The notes beneath the pieces were generated by a model, which did no database searches, was not told the origin of the DNA, and saw nothing but the letters and a program-made list of their open reading frames with translations. Below, in pieces: positions 40,976 to 52,623 of a DNA stretch of 64,000 bases (position 1 is its first letter; each line of letters begins with the position of its first letter). The stretch is from contig OX387607.1 of the NCBI GenBank assembly GCA_947568835.1, forward strand, positions 18,937,277-19,001,276, read 5' to 3'. The translations under genes and the position numbers were made by a program. The DNA comes from Protonemura montana. Lineage: Eukaryota; Arthropoda; Insecta; Plecoptera; Nemouridae.

Positions 40976-41431
40976 TTAAGCACCTAGTTTTATACCTAGA
41001 TACATTATATAGCCCGTTCCTCGGTCTGTCACATTTTCCGCACTGCTTTGTCTCTTGGATTCGTGTACTACATGACAAGCACAAGGGTGCTGTAGCACCG
41101 GATTTTTTGCTGTTGATCTGTCGATTTCAATCTGGGGGTGATTTTCACTTTCACTTTCCTCGTCTTTTAACGCATTACCACTGTGGTCTTTGTTCATCCC
41201 TGAACCTAGGCCATTAACCTCACTTTCGCACTCGGAGCACACGAGGTCACTTGTCATACATTTATAGTCTTTTTTGTCTTTCCCTATGACACATGGAAAA
41301 TAACACCATTGCTCGCATTTAGTGCACTGCAAGCCGCTTCTCACTATTTTGTTGCAGACCAAACAGTTGTTTCTGTTGGTTTTTGTATTTTCAACGACGT
41401 GAACGACCGGGACCTCTTGGCTGCCGGCCAT
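40976..41431 (-). CDS. PHD-finger-like protein, probably retroelement ORF1
   Basis: From the Met at 41431 (151 residues): MAGSQEVPVVHVVENTKTN, then NCLVCNKIVRSGLQCTKCEQ, WCYFPCVIG and LVCSECESE. The C-x2-C...C-x2-C-x-x-W...C...C-x2-C spacing is that of a PHD finger, though the usual His after Trp-Tyr is not evident. Such fingers occur in ORF1 or upstream frames of arthropod LINEs. The tail is acidic and ends at a stop at 40976; no RT follows. Confidence 0.45.
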   Translation of the reverse strand: MAGSQEVPVVHVVENTKTNRNNCLVCNKIVRSGLQCTKCEQWCYFPCVIGKDKKDYKCMTSDLVCSECESEVNGLGSGMNKDHSGNALKDEESESENHPQIEIDRSTAKNPVLQHPCACHVVHESKRQSSAENVTDRGTGYIMYLGIKLGA

Positions 41432-41777
41432 CTTGTTGATTGCTTTGACAAACCTCCGCCAATTCAATGTTGTATTAGATATTACTATTACCTGGTGGAA
41501 TGCTATTAGCCTATTGAACGAAGTTGTCAATCATACTTGGTCTTCCGGCTTCATTGTGCCATGGTGAGGTAGCAAAAGTTAGCAAGGCTATGAAGGCTCG
41601 GGTAGTTATGTCACAGTCTGAACAAACATTATTATTTCTTGGAAATGGCATCGAATCCGTTTTCTACCAAATGTCATTATTTTGTATTAGAATTTGTAAT
41701 AACTACCAGCACTAGAGCACAGTTGGGCAGGTATCTTGGTATCTAGTAACGAGAGTGAGATCGGTACCTAACTGGTA

Positions 41778-42532
41778 TTATCTGAAATTTAAATGTGAAC
41801 TCAACTCTTTGTCACCTTTCTCATCATCCGTGTATTGAGGAACTTTTGTGTTTACTTCGTCAAAAACGCGGAACACATTTGGTTGAATGGCAGGCCAAAG
41901 GTCAGTAAGAGAAGAGCTTGAACTCTTGAGCATAAGAGCAAACTCAGCGTTGATCTGCAAAAATGAGCTCACTATAGACAAGAAAGTCACCCAAATCTAT
42001 TGTTATCATTGTTTACATTGCCATGGGAGAACTTACCAATCCTGGAACGTCCAGAAACCCGGGGAACTCTTCAAGAATTTTACTGCTCTCTTCCTTGCGC
42101 ATTTATTGCCGCACTTTCGACGTATCTTCCATGCGTTGAAAAATCTCTCGTCTTTGGCTGACGATGGATGCTGTTTCCATCCATTTAATGGATGATTTCT
42201 GGGCTGACTGGAGCAGCTTGGAAAGTTGGTGCATCAACCATTTGCGAAACTTCAGCATTATTTTCCTTTCTGACAGTTGATGGTGTTAGCGACAAAAGTT
42301 CCTGTTTTCTTTTACGTTTCTTTAATTTATTGGGAAGTTTTTCGGCAGGTGACTTGTTCAGATTATCCCTCTGTGTTGATGATTGACTGCCCCTGTTTAA
42401 TGTCTTCAACCTCCATGCAAAATAGCCACCGTTACGATGGTTACGATGGTGTAATCTAAATGGCTGGCAGCTCCGTAAAAAATTAACAAGACTTTTCCTG
42501 CTGGCTTGTGACAGCTGCAGTGATTTAGCCAT
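41778..42532 (-). CDS. Exons of an uncharacterised protein
   Basis: Minus-strand segments: 42532-42185 (MAKSLQLSQASRKSLVNFLR, a basic KLKKRKRKQ patch), 42180-42040 (EEFPGFLDVPGL just before a GTAAG donor) and 41960-41778 (INAEFALMLKSSSSSLTDLW, VNTKVPQYTDDE). The last two look like consecutive exons of one gene. I recall similar unnamed arthropod proteins but no function. Confidence 0.35.
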
Positions 42533-42708
42533 TCCACGAACAACTCCGTGGTCTACCTTTCGGTGCCCGGTGGCATATTGTCATGGTACGAAGGCTTTAA
42601 TCTTTGCCCTTTGAAAATCACTATTGGCGGTATGATGCTACCAACGACATTTCCGCAGCCAACAATCGTAACATTTTCCGCCTGTTCATGTGCAACTAAA
42701 TGAACTCA

Positions 42709-43245
42709 TCACGCACCTTGCTGGTGGTGCAGCGTCAAGGGGCACCCTTTTTCATCCATATTAAAACTTCTTGATGGAGTAGTCATCAAATTTAAGTCGT
42801 TCAGTGTATTTTCAAGTTTGTTGAAGTAGTCACCAACAATAAACTTGTTCAACTTCTGCGCTCTTGCCGGGTTCATAAACTGCGCTTGGCGAGTTGACAA
42901 GTTTGGGTGGCGCTTCATGAAGGATGCCAGCCAATCTTTTCCTGCTCGTTTCTTGGCATTGTTGAACACATGCGGAATATTATTTAATTCGACGAAGCGG
43001 TATACGCTATGCCGCAAAAGTTTCGGCGACAGCCTTTGACCAATTCGCTTGACCGATTCTGCCTCTTGAATTTCAGACAAAATAACATTACTACCAAGTT
43101 TCTTGACTTGAATACCAGTCTTCATGTGATTACGAAGAGTTCTTCTAGGAATGCCATACTCTTACTCTACGTAAAGCTTCCATTGCAGCTTCCAATTTGT
43201 CGCCGGTCCAGGTGGCTCTCTTCTTTTAAACCACTTTCCCCATTT
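42709..43245 (-). pseudogene. pogo/Tigger transposase N-terminal half
   Basis: The minus strand reads KKRATWTGDKLEAAMEAL, a frameshifted YGIPRRTLRNHMKTG, then SVKRIGQRLSPKLL, RAGKDWLASFMKRHPNLSTR, MNPARAQKLNKFIVGDYFN, and FNMDEKGCPLTLHHQ (the first catalytic Asp in NMDE). The remaining DDE domain is missing. Its 3' side was tandemly duplicated. Confidence 0.75.
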
Positions 43246-43902
43246 TATGAAATGAAATGAAATATGAAATATAATATGAATGAAATATGAAATATGAAAT
43301 ATAAAACAAACACATTAAGGAATGAACACTGAAACTTCACTCATGTGCTGCCATCTAGGTTTGTTTTGATGATTTTAGGCTGATATTTCAACGGTGGGCT
43401 TTATTACCCGCAACCACCTTAGTTCTTAAGGAAATAAAAATATTGTTATTTAAAAACCATCTTGGCCACCATCTGCTCAAAAATTTTCGCATAAGACCAC
43501 AATTCTGCGTCTTGAATTTCAGACAAAATAACATTACTACCAAGTTTCTTGACTTGAATACCAGTCTTCATGTGATTACGAAGAGTTCTTCTAGGAATGC
43601 CATACTCTTACTGGCCTCTAATTAAAGCTTCCATTGCAGCTTCCAATTTGTCGCTGGTCCAGGTGGCTCTCTTCTTTTAAACCACTTTCCCCATTTTAAC
43701 AACCTTATGAAATATAAAACAAACACATTAAGGAATGAACACTGAAACTTCACTCATGTGCTGCCATCTAGGTTTGTTTTGATGATTTAGACTGATATTT
43801 CAACGGTGGGCTTTATTACCCGCAACCACCTTAGTTCTTAAGGAAATAAAAATAATGTTATTTAAAAACCATCTTGGCCACCATCTGCTCAAAAATTTTC
43901 GC
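43057..43902. repeat. Tandem duplication of a 0.4-kb segment
   Basis: Copy 1 (43057-43490) and copy 2 (43502-43902) share the pogo N-terminal sequence, an AT-rich segment and the end of a SANT-gene coiled coil (AAAAATTTTCGC). Copy 1 has extra GAAATATGAAATATGAAAT-type repeats near 43250-43300. The unit joins pogo DNA to accessory-gene DNA. Confidence 0.8.
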
Positions 43903-44365
43903 TAAACGCTGCTGAACAGCAATTTGCTGCTCTGCAAGGTCGTTCAAAATAGCATTCTGAGCTGCAACTGCTGCGATTTGTTGTGCAACTAATTTGTTTG
44001 TCATTGCATTTTGAAGTTCAGTCGCCTTTTGCCGCTCCACTCTAAGAAGGAGCTACTGGGCTGAATTCCTATTTAATTTTCCATGTTGCTGGGCCATTAG
44101 TTCAACTTGACTTTTCCTCAGCTCTAGCAGCTCTTCTTGCACCGACTGATGCTTCTCAGCAGTTGCAGCTGATCTTAAAAGCCTGGCTTCAGCTGTTCGT
44201 AGCTTCCGCCGTCCTTCACCGATGTTTCGAACTGGCCCAGAAGCAGGATTCTTCGATGCAACCTTTGAGACAGCGCAGTTGGGGGTGTCGCTGTGTGCTG
44301 AAGTGCCAGGAGCAGGACTACGCAGGCTCGGCGGTCACTGTGGCTGGCTGCTTCATTGCTTGCCA
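43858..44365 (-). pseudogene. C-terminal exon of a SANT-type accessory gene
   Basis: The minus strand reads DPSDNEWQAMKQPATVTAEP, then in another frame VRNIGEGRRKLRTAEARLLR, QSVQEELLELRKSQVELMAQ, a stop, and VERQKATELQNAMTNKLVAQ, NDLAEQQIAVQQRLAKI. This is a Gln/Glu/Ala-rich coiled coil as found at the C-terminus of Harbinger accessory proteins. A frameshift and a TAG break it. Confidence 0.6.
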
Positions 44366-44431
44366 CTCATTGTCTGAGGGGTCCTGTTTTCAAAAACAAA
44401 TTATTGGATTTTATGAGATATCACCAGTTAG

Positions 44432-44710
44432 TCAACTGGTACCAAAACAAAATAGGGGAGGTGGGGCAAAGTGGAATAGCTTTAACAGCAACTGGGTGTC
44501 AGGTGCCAATGCATTTGACCTCATGGTTGGCCTCTCCAAATCTGGGCCAATCAAATCCAACACCTCGTTGAAGAGAGCTCGAGGTAGCCTAGTTATTTGT
44601 AGCAGATACCGATCTGTCAAATCAGCTGACCTCAGAACCCGTCCCTGTCTACACGTTGACGCTTGATTTGTGATATTTTGTGAGGACTGATAACTAATAA
44701 TTGGTTTCAA
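44432..44710 (-). pseudogene. Harbinger transposase N-terminal exon
   Basis: The frame reads VLRSADLTDRYLLQITRLPR, then ALFNEVLDLIGPDLERPTMR and SNALAPDTQLLLKLF, the conserved start of a Harbinger transposase (R-x-L-S-x-x-T...L-L-x-L-I-x-P-x-L...S-P-x-x-Q-L). It stops before the catalytic domain. Confidence 0.8.
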
Positions 44711-45990
44711 AACCTGGCTACCATACTGTCTAGCGTATCCGCAATCCGCTTCTGGACTTCCAAATGTTCGGCGTCTTGCTTTATTTTGGCTTCTTGCAAA
44801 TCATTCATACGGCAGACTTCTCTCCTTATATTCTCCATAATCTCGTTCTGATTTTATTGATTTTTAATAACTACTGCCTTAACTTCGAGCGTCGAACACG
44901 ACGTCGCTTCTTCTTGGGCTCGTCTGCAGCTGTTGGAGGATCAGCAATTGAATTGTCGAGATCACTGTCATCGACATCACCGATCGCAGACCGATTGTTA
45001 TCCTCGGACCGAACGCCGCCTTCAACGATCACAGCACTTTCCGAGTGAAGAACCCGTCCCTGTGTACACGTTGACGCTTGATTTGTGATATCCTCGTTGT
45101 CATCAAATAGAATGTCACTGGGCCGTGTGACCGTTGCTGGGCACAGCCGTTTCTTATAAACCTCGTATCGAGGATGTGGAGTTGATTCTTCAATTGTTGA
45201 AATGAAAATTTGTTTTAGCCTTCATGTAATTTAAATGTAATGATGAGCATGACGTTCCACAGTAGCACTCTGCAAAGTGTCAGTTAAGCACCATTGATTA
45301 ATTTTATTAGCTTGTTTTGAGGCAAGAAACTGTGCGGATAAAGCTGTTACCAACCGTCACGAGACTGGGTACCATCGCAATGGCTCTGTTCTAGTATTTG
45401 ACCTTTTTCACTTGAAAATGACTACTATAATACTTGCAAGTGCCTTGCAAGTACTTGTAATACTTGCAAGATTGCTACCTATTCAAGCGTGCAATCAACT
45501 AGTCAAGTTTTTGGAAACCATACCTGCCAACAAATCTATCTGCCCAATTCCGTGAACAGATGACTTCCCCAATTGGGTCTCAACAATTTCCTCCAGGTTG
45601 TTCAGTTGCTCGAGGTTCGCCTTCCCACCTCCTGTCTTCAACATTTCTGTTTTGTTGTGGGCGAGTTTCTGTCTCGTCTCCCTTTTCATATCTTTCCATT
45701 TTGTTTTGATCTGTTGGAGAACGATAATTTTATTCATCAACATACACGTGTGGTTTGGTAAGTTCGCGATTACTCGAACTGGCCTAACAACTGCTATGTT
45801 ATATGCTAATTGCAGTTTTTTCTAGGAAAAAATGAAATAAATATATAAATAAAATGATCAAACGAAGTATCATTTCGGTGCGTAAGAAAAGACAAAGGTT
45901 GGTAGCAGTTAAACTTGGTACTTACACTTCCCAATTGTTGGTAGGTGGGAGCCACTGCATTGACAGCATCGGCTATCTTCTTATAATAAT
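44707..45990 (-). pseudogene. Zeste-type SANT accessory gene, first exon cut by LINEs
   Basis: The 3' part of exon 1 (45984-45930, KKIADAVNAVAPTYQQLG) ends at a phase-0 donor. Exon 2 (about 45720-45535) encodes IKTKWKDMKRETRQKLAHNK, TEMLKTGGG and TQLGKSSVHGIGQIDLLAG. Exon 3 (about 45055-44880) encodes HSESAVIVEGGVRSEDNN and a basic KKKRRRVRRSKLRQ end. A C-terminal coiled coil, NDLQEAKIKQDAEHLEVQKR, ends at 44707. The 5' half of exon 1 is missing because LINE sequence begins at 45985. Confidence 0.7.
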
Positions 45991-46525
45991 AATTTTTTTT
46001 TTTTTTTTTATTTCTCTTTATTTAATTAAGATACAAATATAATTAAATGGTGCCCCACAAAGCTTAGAAAAGCTTGTCCGCAGGGCACCTGAACAAACAA
46101 AATAAGAATTTTTATTATAATTGTGAAGCAACATTATAAAGACATTGCCGACATAATACAATCTAATATTACATTCTATTTTTACCTTAATTAAGCTATT
46201 TTAAATGTTGTTTAGAGTCCAAATTTTGAGTCCTTCTTTTAATGTAGCATATGAAGTGATTGTTTTCAATTTTAAAGGTAAACTGTTAAAATAAAATGGT
46301 GTAAGATAGCGTCTCTGCTGATTTCCATACAAATTTATAACATCAGTTGGCATTATTAATCTATCGCTATTTCTAGTCTCGTGTTTAGCCATATATTTGA
46401 TTTTATGTTCATTTTCAAAATAGTTGGCGAGTATATATAAGTTGAAGTGTAATTGCTGAATATTCATAAATAACGGTTCATTGTTGTCATTGATATTAAC
46501 ATTATGCATAGGTTTTATTAAATTA
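45985..46525 (-). mobile_element. 5'-truncated LINE with A-rich tail
   Basis: The minus strand at 46509-46201 encodes a LINE C-terminus: LANYFENEHKIKYMAKHETR, NLYGNQQRRYLTPFYFNSLP, then LKEGLKIWTL and a stop. A poly-T run at 45998-46013 is the tail. It interrupts the SANT first exon and abuts a second LINE at 46527. Confidence 0.7.
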
Positions 46526-46526
46526 T

Positions 46527-47795
46527 AAATAATAATAATAATAATAATTTTATTTATTAGCTATTTAGCTAGTATTTTACACATTATTTTACATATAATA
46601 TTACAATTGTTTTGCCCACTTTATACCTATTATTTTAAATTCATTTATATCTACACTAGTTACATTAAAATTAAATCTATCAAATAACTTGAAACCATTA
46701 TTAAATATGGAGGACGCCCATTTTGACCCATTGCAATTTCTTGCAAATGTCTTGCAATTTGACGCCCCCCTTGTTTTACAATCATGCACCTTGTCTACAC
46801 TATATGTTTTATCTAAGATATATCTAGGCATATTATTTCTTTTTTAATTCTAAAAATAAAAACAAACACAAAAAAACATAATTGTTTGGTATACATTTGG
46901 CATTTCTAGCATATCTAGCATAACCTTAAATGACTAAATGACTGTCTGCCATGGTTTTCACCTCCACATTTCCAATACTGTCCACAATTTCCTCTATGCT
47001 TGATATAAAAAAATTATTGAATCCATCTGCGATTTCCTTTGCTCCAGATAGTATTCTACTATCCATATCTTCGATCTCTTTTGCCACTTCATTCTATCTT
47101 TCTGTTCTTATTACTTCCTTCAAAGTTTTCCAAAGCTTATCTGGATCATGCTCTACTTTATCTATCTTCTCCTCATAATATCTCATTTCCGAATTATGAA
47201 GTTCTGCCTTCACAGAGTTTCTTCTTACTCGATATGCTTCCCATGCATCAAATGTATTTAGGAGTTTAGCTCTTTTGTTACAATAATTTCTTATTTTTAT
47301 TGATTCTAGTTCTTTTTCTGTAATCCAGGGGTGTCTGACATTTAGTATATTTAGTTCCTTTAGGACCACCTGTTCAGACTTGCATTTAATTATGTTTTCA
47401 GTTATTTTCACTACATAAGTGTTGACATCACAGCATTTTGTGTCCCATTCACATCTAGCTAATGCTGCACAGTATTTATCTTTGTCATAATTAGACCAGT
47501 CCTCTATAAGTTTGGTTATCCCTTCTCTACCTATTTTATTATGTCCAATCGTGAATTCAACCTTTATTGTCTCATGGTCTGCAATTTTAAGACTTTCCTC
47601 AAATTTTGCTTTAATGTTTTTTGTATCATTTACAACAACAAGATCAATAATCGTACTTGACCTATTGGTAACTCAAGCCGGTTCTTTGACAATCTGTTTA
47701 AATCCATACACATTCAATATATTTTTGAGATGGATTGAGTCACCTGCCTCCCAATTGATGTTGAAATCACCTATGTACATAGTTAATCCAGTTGC
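46527..47795 (-). mobile_element. Second LINE: endonuclease and linker kept, RT deleted
   Basis: From 47795 the minus strand carries the end of an AP-type endonuclease: MYIGDFNINWEAGDSIHLKN, TNRSSTIIDLVVVND, KIADHETIKVEFTI. The linker before the RT follows: LNVRHPWITEKELESIKIRN, AYRVRRNSVKAELHNSEMRY and DPDKLWKTLKEVI. The RT domain is absent; the next coding piece (46831-46601) is the C-terminus. The (TAA)n tail is at 46527-46549. An internal deletion removed the catalytic core. Confidence 0.8.
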
Positions 47796-47819
47796 AAAAA
47801 AATATTCTTTATATTTATT

Positions 47820-48065
47820 GCAAACAACACATACGGGCCCTTGAGCCATCTGAGGAAAAGGAGGCGCTCCTAGCCTTGTTGCGCAATGCCGACAGTACAG
47901 CAGGTGACCGCAGGGTACAGCCACGTGGTCGACAATGTGCTGCTCATTCAAGCAAACGACACACAAGTCTCGGTCCATTGCGGCTTGCCCTGCATTCATT
48001 GGCTCTGCTAACACTGCGCCGGGAGGGATATCAACCATTGCTCGTAGAATAATCACTGAGGCCAA
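47820..48065 (-). CDS. RING-finger frame fused to LINE endonuclease sequence
   Basis: The frame starts near 48065 and encodes MDRDLCVVCLNEQHIVDHVA, VPCGHLLYCRHCATRLG and GPVCVVCNKYKEYFF. The spacing C-x2-C...C-x-H-x3-C-x2-C...C-x2-C fits a C3HC4 RING (ubiquitin ligase type). It continues in the same frame into TGLTMYIGDFNI, the endonuclease of the LINE. It overlaps the start of the plus-strand jockey LINE. It may be a captured exon rather than part of the LINE. Confidence 0.55.
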
Positions 48066-50118
48066 GAAAGTGTCGTGGCGGACCTATGTGTCGACCGTCA
48101 CGGCCCACACGCCGTCGTCCAGGGTATGGGACAAGGTTCGAAAGTTATCGGGCAGATCAGCTTTCCGTCCCATATCTGGACTGATGCATAACGGGCTGTT
48201 GCGGTCCACGGGGCCGGCCATCGCCGACGCCCTCGGATCTCAGTTCTCGAGGGTCTCCTGCTCGGAGAACTACACTGCATCCTTCAAGCGGGTCAAGCAG
48301 GTGGCCGAACAGCGAGGTCTTGTTTTCCGAAGCAAGAACCAGGAGGTTTACAACCTGCCCTTCAGCGACTGGGAGCTGGACTCCGCAATGAGAGCCGCCA
48401 ACGACACCTCACCTGGCATCGATGTGATCCACTACCAGATGATCAAACACCTGAGTACAAAATCACGATCATATATGCTTCAGATGTTGAACAGAGTCTG
48501 GCTCGAGGACTGTTTCCCAACTCGTTGGAGGGTGGCGATTGTCATCCCCATCCTGAAGCCGGGAAAAGACAAGACTGATCCTGCTAGCTACCGCCCAATT
48601 GCCCTTACAAGCTGCCTATGCAAAATCTTGGAGCGTATGGTCAACGCTAGGCTCGTGTGGCATTTGGAGAAGAACGGCTTACTTTGCGCGGAACAGTCTG
48701 GTTTCAGACGAAACCGCTCCGTCACAGATAACTTGACCCAGCTCGAAGGATTGATCTAGGACAGTTTCCTCATTAGGAAACACCTGATCGCGGTGTTTTT
48801 CGATCTCGAGAAGGCGTACGACACGACGTGGAAGTACGGAATTCTACAGACCATCCACAAGTGGGGTATTAGGGGCCACTTGCCCCACTTTGTGCAGAAC
48901 TTCATGGCTAATAGGTCTTTCCACGTTCGTGTTGGAAACACTCTCTCGTCTGCTTTCGACCAAGAGAACGGAGTTCCGCAGGGCTGTCTTCTCAGTGTTA
49001 CCTTGTTTGCGATCGCCATCAACTCCATCACGGCGTGCATTCGAACACCGGTTCGCGCATCGCTCTACGTTGATGATCTGGCGATCTTCTACCAGACGGC
49101 GAAACCGAACTTGGCTCAGCGGCAACTCCAGCTAACTATCAACCGATTACAGAGTTGGGCGGATCGACATGGATTCAGATTCTTCTCGGCGAAAACAACA
49201 TGCATGCATTTTAGCCGCCATCGTACTTTTCACCCTCACCCTGTCTTAACGTTGGCAAACCAGGCGTTGCCTTTCTCAGAGTCAACCCGCTTCCTCGGAA
49301 TGGTATTTGACGAGAAGCTCACCTGGTTACCACACCTCCGTCAACTCAAAGACAAATGTTTGAAGGCAATGAACATCCTAAAGATCCTGAGCGGTACCTC
49401 CTGGGGAGCCGACAGAACATCCATGCTCCGCCTCTACCGCTCCCTCATAAGATCTAAATTAGACTTTGGCTGCACTGTATATGCGTCGGCGAGGAAGTCT
49501 TACATAGGCATCCTGGATCCAGTGCACAACGCTGGTATCAGATTGTGTACTGGCGCGTTTCGCACAAGTCCGATTGTCAGCCTGCATTGCGAGGCCGGGG
49601 AGGCCCCGCTTAAGATCAGGCGAGACTACCTGCTTGCCAGCTACATAGCCAAGCTGCGTGGCATGCCAAAACACCCGGCACACAGGTCTGTGTTCGCTAC
49701 GCCAAATGCTGTGCTCTACAACACTAGGCAAAAAGCAACCAGACCTGTTGGCATCCGAGCTAACGAACTTCTAGCCGAAATAGGAACTCGAAATGGGACT
49801 CGGGGGCTGTCAGCTACCAAGTGGAATGGGAGCGAGTGAGTGCGTTCCCTACACTCCATGAGGTGCAAGATTACATCCAGTGCTACGGGTAGGAGGAGGG
49901 CCGGAGGAGGCTGGCTGACGGGGTCAGGGTGGGCGAGGTGAGTGGATTGGGAACCATGGGTTGCGGAAGTCGCGGGGGAACCGGAAAATGAGTCAGGTGT
50001 CCTAATGGATGTCATTTCTTTTACACAGATGACGGCCACAGAACGCGATGTGGTTGCGGCCGTGGAGTCCGTGCTCTGTTAATACGGACCTAATTTCGAA
50101 CCTAATAATAATAAAATG
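48045..50118 (+). mobile_element. Jockey-clade LINE, nearly complete RT with one stop
   Basis: This element reverse-transcribes its own RNA at the insertion site. The plus strand encodes SSRVWDKVRKLSGRSAFRPI, DTSPGIDVIHYQMIKHL, VAIVIPILKPGKDKTDPASY (block 2), EQSGFRRNRSVTDNLTQLEG, then TAG at 48757 (probably a CAG-to-TAG change, since GLI-stop-DSFLIRKHLIAV continues in frame). FFDLEKAYDTTWKYGI, NGVPQGCLLSVTLFAIAIN and SLYVDDLAIF (catalytic Asp pair) follow. The frame then runs to 49839, and a (TAA)n tail lies near 50103-50115. The endonuclease part is missing, so it is 5'-truncated. Confidence 0.85.
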
Positions 50119-51490
50119 TAATTACATATTGGAGGGGAACAAAAATAAAATATGAAGTCAAAATAAAAATGTAAGAGTTATTTTGTGTTTGTTTCAGTCG
50201 GTGGTAGAGCCAGACAGCTGGTGACTGGGGTGTGCCCGGAGAGCTCTCGTGTCGCTCTTGTCTCTTTCCCTCTTTCCTAAAATTCTTCTCCTTACCTTTC
50301 TGGCCGGCTTTCTCGATACGCCCGAACTCCACGCATGCCGAATTCACATATTTTTTGAGTGGGCCGTACACACTTCGGTCGAGCGGTTGTAGTTTGTGCG
50401 AACAGTGTGGTGGAAACGACAAGACAATTACACCCGAAGCTTTGCAGAAATCCAGTCCTTCTATTGACAGGTGTGAATCGTGATTATCCAGAAGCAACAA
50501 AATTGGATGCTCTTTGGTACACCTGCTATATTTCACAAAATGGTGCAAATATTGTACAAAATGCCCCTCCTTCATCCATGACCTGAGGCATTTGCAGCAC
50601 CGACACTGCCAATTGGAGCATCTCGAATGAAATGCTCCCTATTTTCCATTCTAGGGAAAATGGAAAATGGGGGAACGCTGTTCCCAATAGCTGACACAGA
50701 CATGGTGAGGGTCACTAGCGTTCCTCGTTCGGCCGACGTCATTCTGCCAACTTGTTTCCAGCCCCGTCTGGCAACGACTTGATTGGGCTTTTGCACCGTT
50801 GTTATACCCGTTTCGTCAACATTCCAAATGTCGTTAGGCCCAAAATTATATCGATCCATAACATTTTTGAGATTCTTAAAGAATGCAGCAACGTTTGTCT
50901 CGTTGAAACTTGAAGCCCTCGCCAAGCTCGTCGCTTCTGGAGTACGAATAGACAAAGAATTGTGTCTCTTTAGAAAGCCGGTGAACCAATCGGCTCCAGC
51001 CATCTGGTTATCACACCATGTCGGTGGCATTCGCAGGAGAAGCGCTGCCCCATACTCATAGGCAAACTTTCGGACCTCCTTTGGGGAGAGACCAAAATAA
51101 ATATCTGAGGCTTTTTGAAGATACGCTTCAAGAGCCGCTTCATGATCTTTGCTAAAAACCTGCTGAGTAGGGATGAAGCCAACTGCTGTATTAGGTATCA
51201 ACAGAGTCCCTTGAATGTCTTCGTCTGTAAATTTTTTGCAATAACGAGCAAGTGTTTTGAAAGGAATTTCGAAGTCCTTCGCCACGCTGCGAATTGACTT
51301 TCCTTCATTTTTCACAGCTTTTACTGCTTTTAACAGAATGTGGGGTGGTGTCGGGCGTGTAGGTGTGTAGCAAAGGATGCCGCCAGAATCGTCAAGGCAA
51401 CGAAACCTCGACTTCAGCAAGCCGAATGCACGTTCGATGGAGCACCTGGTCTTTGTATGCAAAATGACCTCAAGGTTGAGTCGCCTCTAA
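50102..51490 (-). pseudogene. Chimeric frame: Harbinger fragment joined to pogo/Tigger transposase
   Basis: The first 35 residues, TKTRCSIERAFGLLKSRFRC then LDDSGGILCYTP, are the C-terminal helix region of a Harbinger DDE_Tnp_4 domain. From PHILLKAVKAVKNEGKSIRS the same frame is a pogo/Tigger transposase: HTH (KDFEIPFKTLARYCKKF), CENPB-type domain (AGADWFTGFLKRHNSLSIRT) and catalytic domain (NDIWNVDETGITTVQKPNQV). After a frameshift near 50572 come ILLLLDNHDSHLSIEG and CSHKLQPLDRSVYGPLKKYV. All three catalytic Asp regions are present, but frame loss and the missing TIRs mark it as inactive. Confidence 0.8.
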
Positions 51491-51581
51491 ACAAAACAAA
51501 AAAATGCTCAATGAATTTCCTCAGTGCAGTTTATGTTTAGGTATTAATTGATTCTTTGATTGCAGCAAATCTAGTCCAAGG

Positions 51582-51816
51582 ATGGCTTCTAGCAAAACAT
51601 TGTTGGATGCATTAGAGATTCAAGAACCACCGACTCACTTTGAATACAACTTTACACAAGGTTAGTTAAAGTTCATACAATTACTCTGATAAGAAACCAA
51701 CGAGAAACTGTCGATGTCTGAGTCATGAATTCTTCTAGATTGCTGTCAACGGCTGCTGGAGACCTGCTCTTGTGAAAGACCAGCAACAGAGACAAAGCTC
51801 GTCGTGTCTACTGAAG
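51582..51816 (+). CDS. Two phase-matched exons of an unknown gene
   Basis: Exon a (from ATG 51582 to 51660) encodes MASSKTLLDALEIQEPP, then THFEYNFTQ, and ends at CAAG|GTTAG in phase 1. Exon b (51739-51816) follows a TTCTTCTAG acceptor in phase and encodes DCCQRLLETCSCERPATETK, ending at GAAG|GTAAG in phase 1. A third candidate begins after TTTTGCAG at 52343 (WRFLPLLAVKVDLLHPEGE). No domain recognised. Confidence 0.4.
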
Positions 51817-52154
51817 GTAAGCAATTCAGAGCTATGCTAGATATCAACATTTTAACAATTATCACTAGTTTTTACCTCAGTTCAATGAAGAGTTCTAGAG
51901 CATACATTTTACAACTAATTCTAGACAAAGACTGTTTAAATGAACTCATCTTTCTGTATTAACTATAAGAGTGCCTTAGTGTATACTGCCTATAATAAGA
52001 GTGCATGCCAGGTATGTTTGAACCAGCCTTCAGCCAGTTTTAGCCGGACGATGAGCATGCCGTGGCATTTGCAAAAGGTTTTATTGAAAAATGAACCAGA
52101 AATAAGGCCAGCAACACATTTTTGTATCGCTAATTTTGTTACATTTTCCCTTCG

Positions 52155-52245
52155 AGGCTAGGTTAGTTTCACCATCACCCACTCATTCACCGACGCCATT
52201 AGACCAGTGCCACATGGACTGTTGTCAAAACAGTGCTATGTTGAA
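52155..52245 (+). repeat. 3' part of the 5S-type SINE (plus strand)
   Basis: This segment (CTCATTCACCGACGCCATTA...TTGTCAAAACAGTG) is the reverse complement of the SINE tail at 55945-56035, with about 85-90 percent identity by eye. Confidence 0.75.
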
Positions 52246-52623
52246 TCCCAATAATCAAACAACCAGAGTTGCAAGCTGCTAGCTTGCCAGTCTGGCACAG
52301 TTGGCTATCCTGACGTGCCTTAATGTTCCCCTTATTTTGCAGGTTGGCGTTTCCTCCCCCTCTTGGCCGTGAAAGTCGACCTGCTGCATCCGGAAGGGGA
52401 ACTCGACTGGGGAAACATCGATCTACATCGACGCAAGACCAGCCTCTTGGTCCACTTTCCGTCCCTCGGGGAGAAAAGCAAAGTTTTTTTTTTATCACCG
52501 TGATCGATTCTCGGCATCGGAAAAAAATACGCACAGTTATATACGACAATATAAGTGTTGTTAGGAAGGAAACAACTGCAGGATGAGAGGCAAAATGTCA
52601 CTGGGACCGAGATCGGGAGACTG

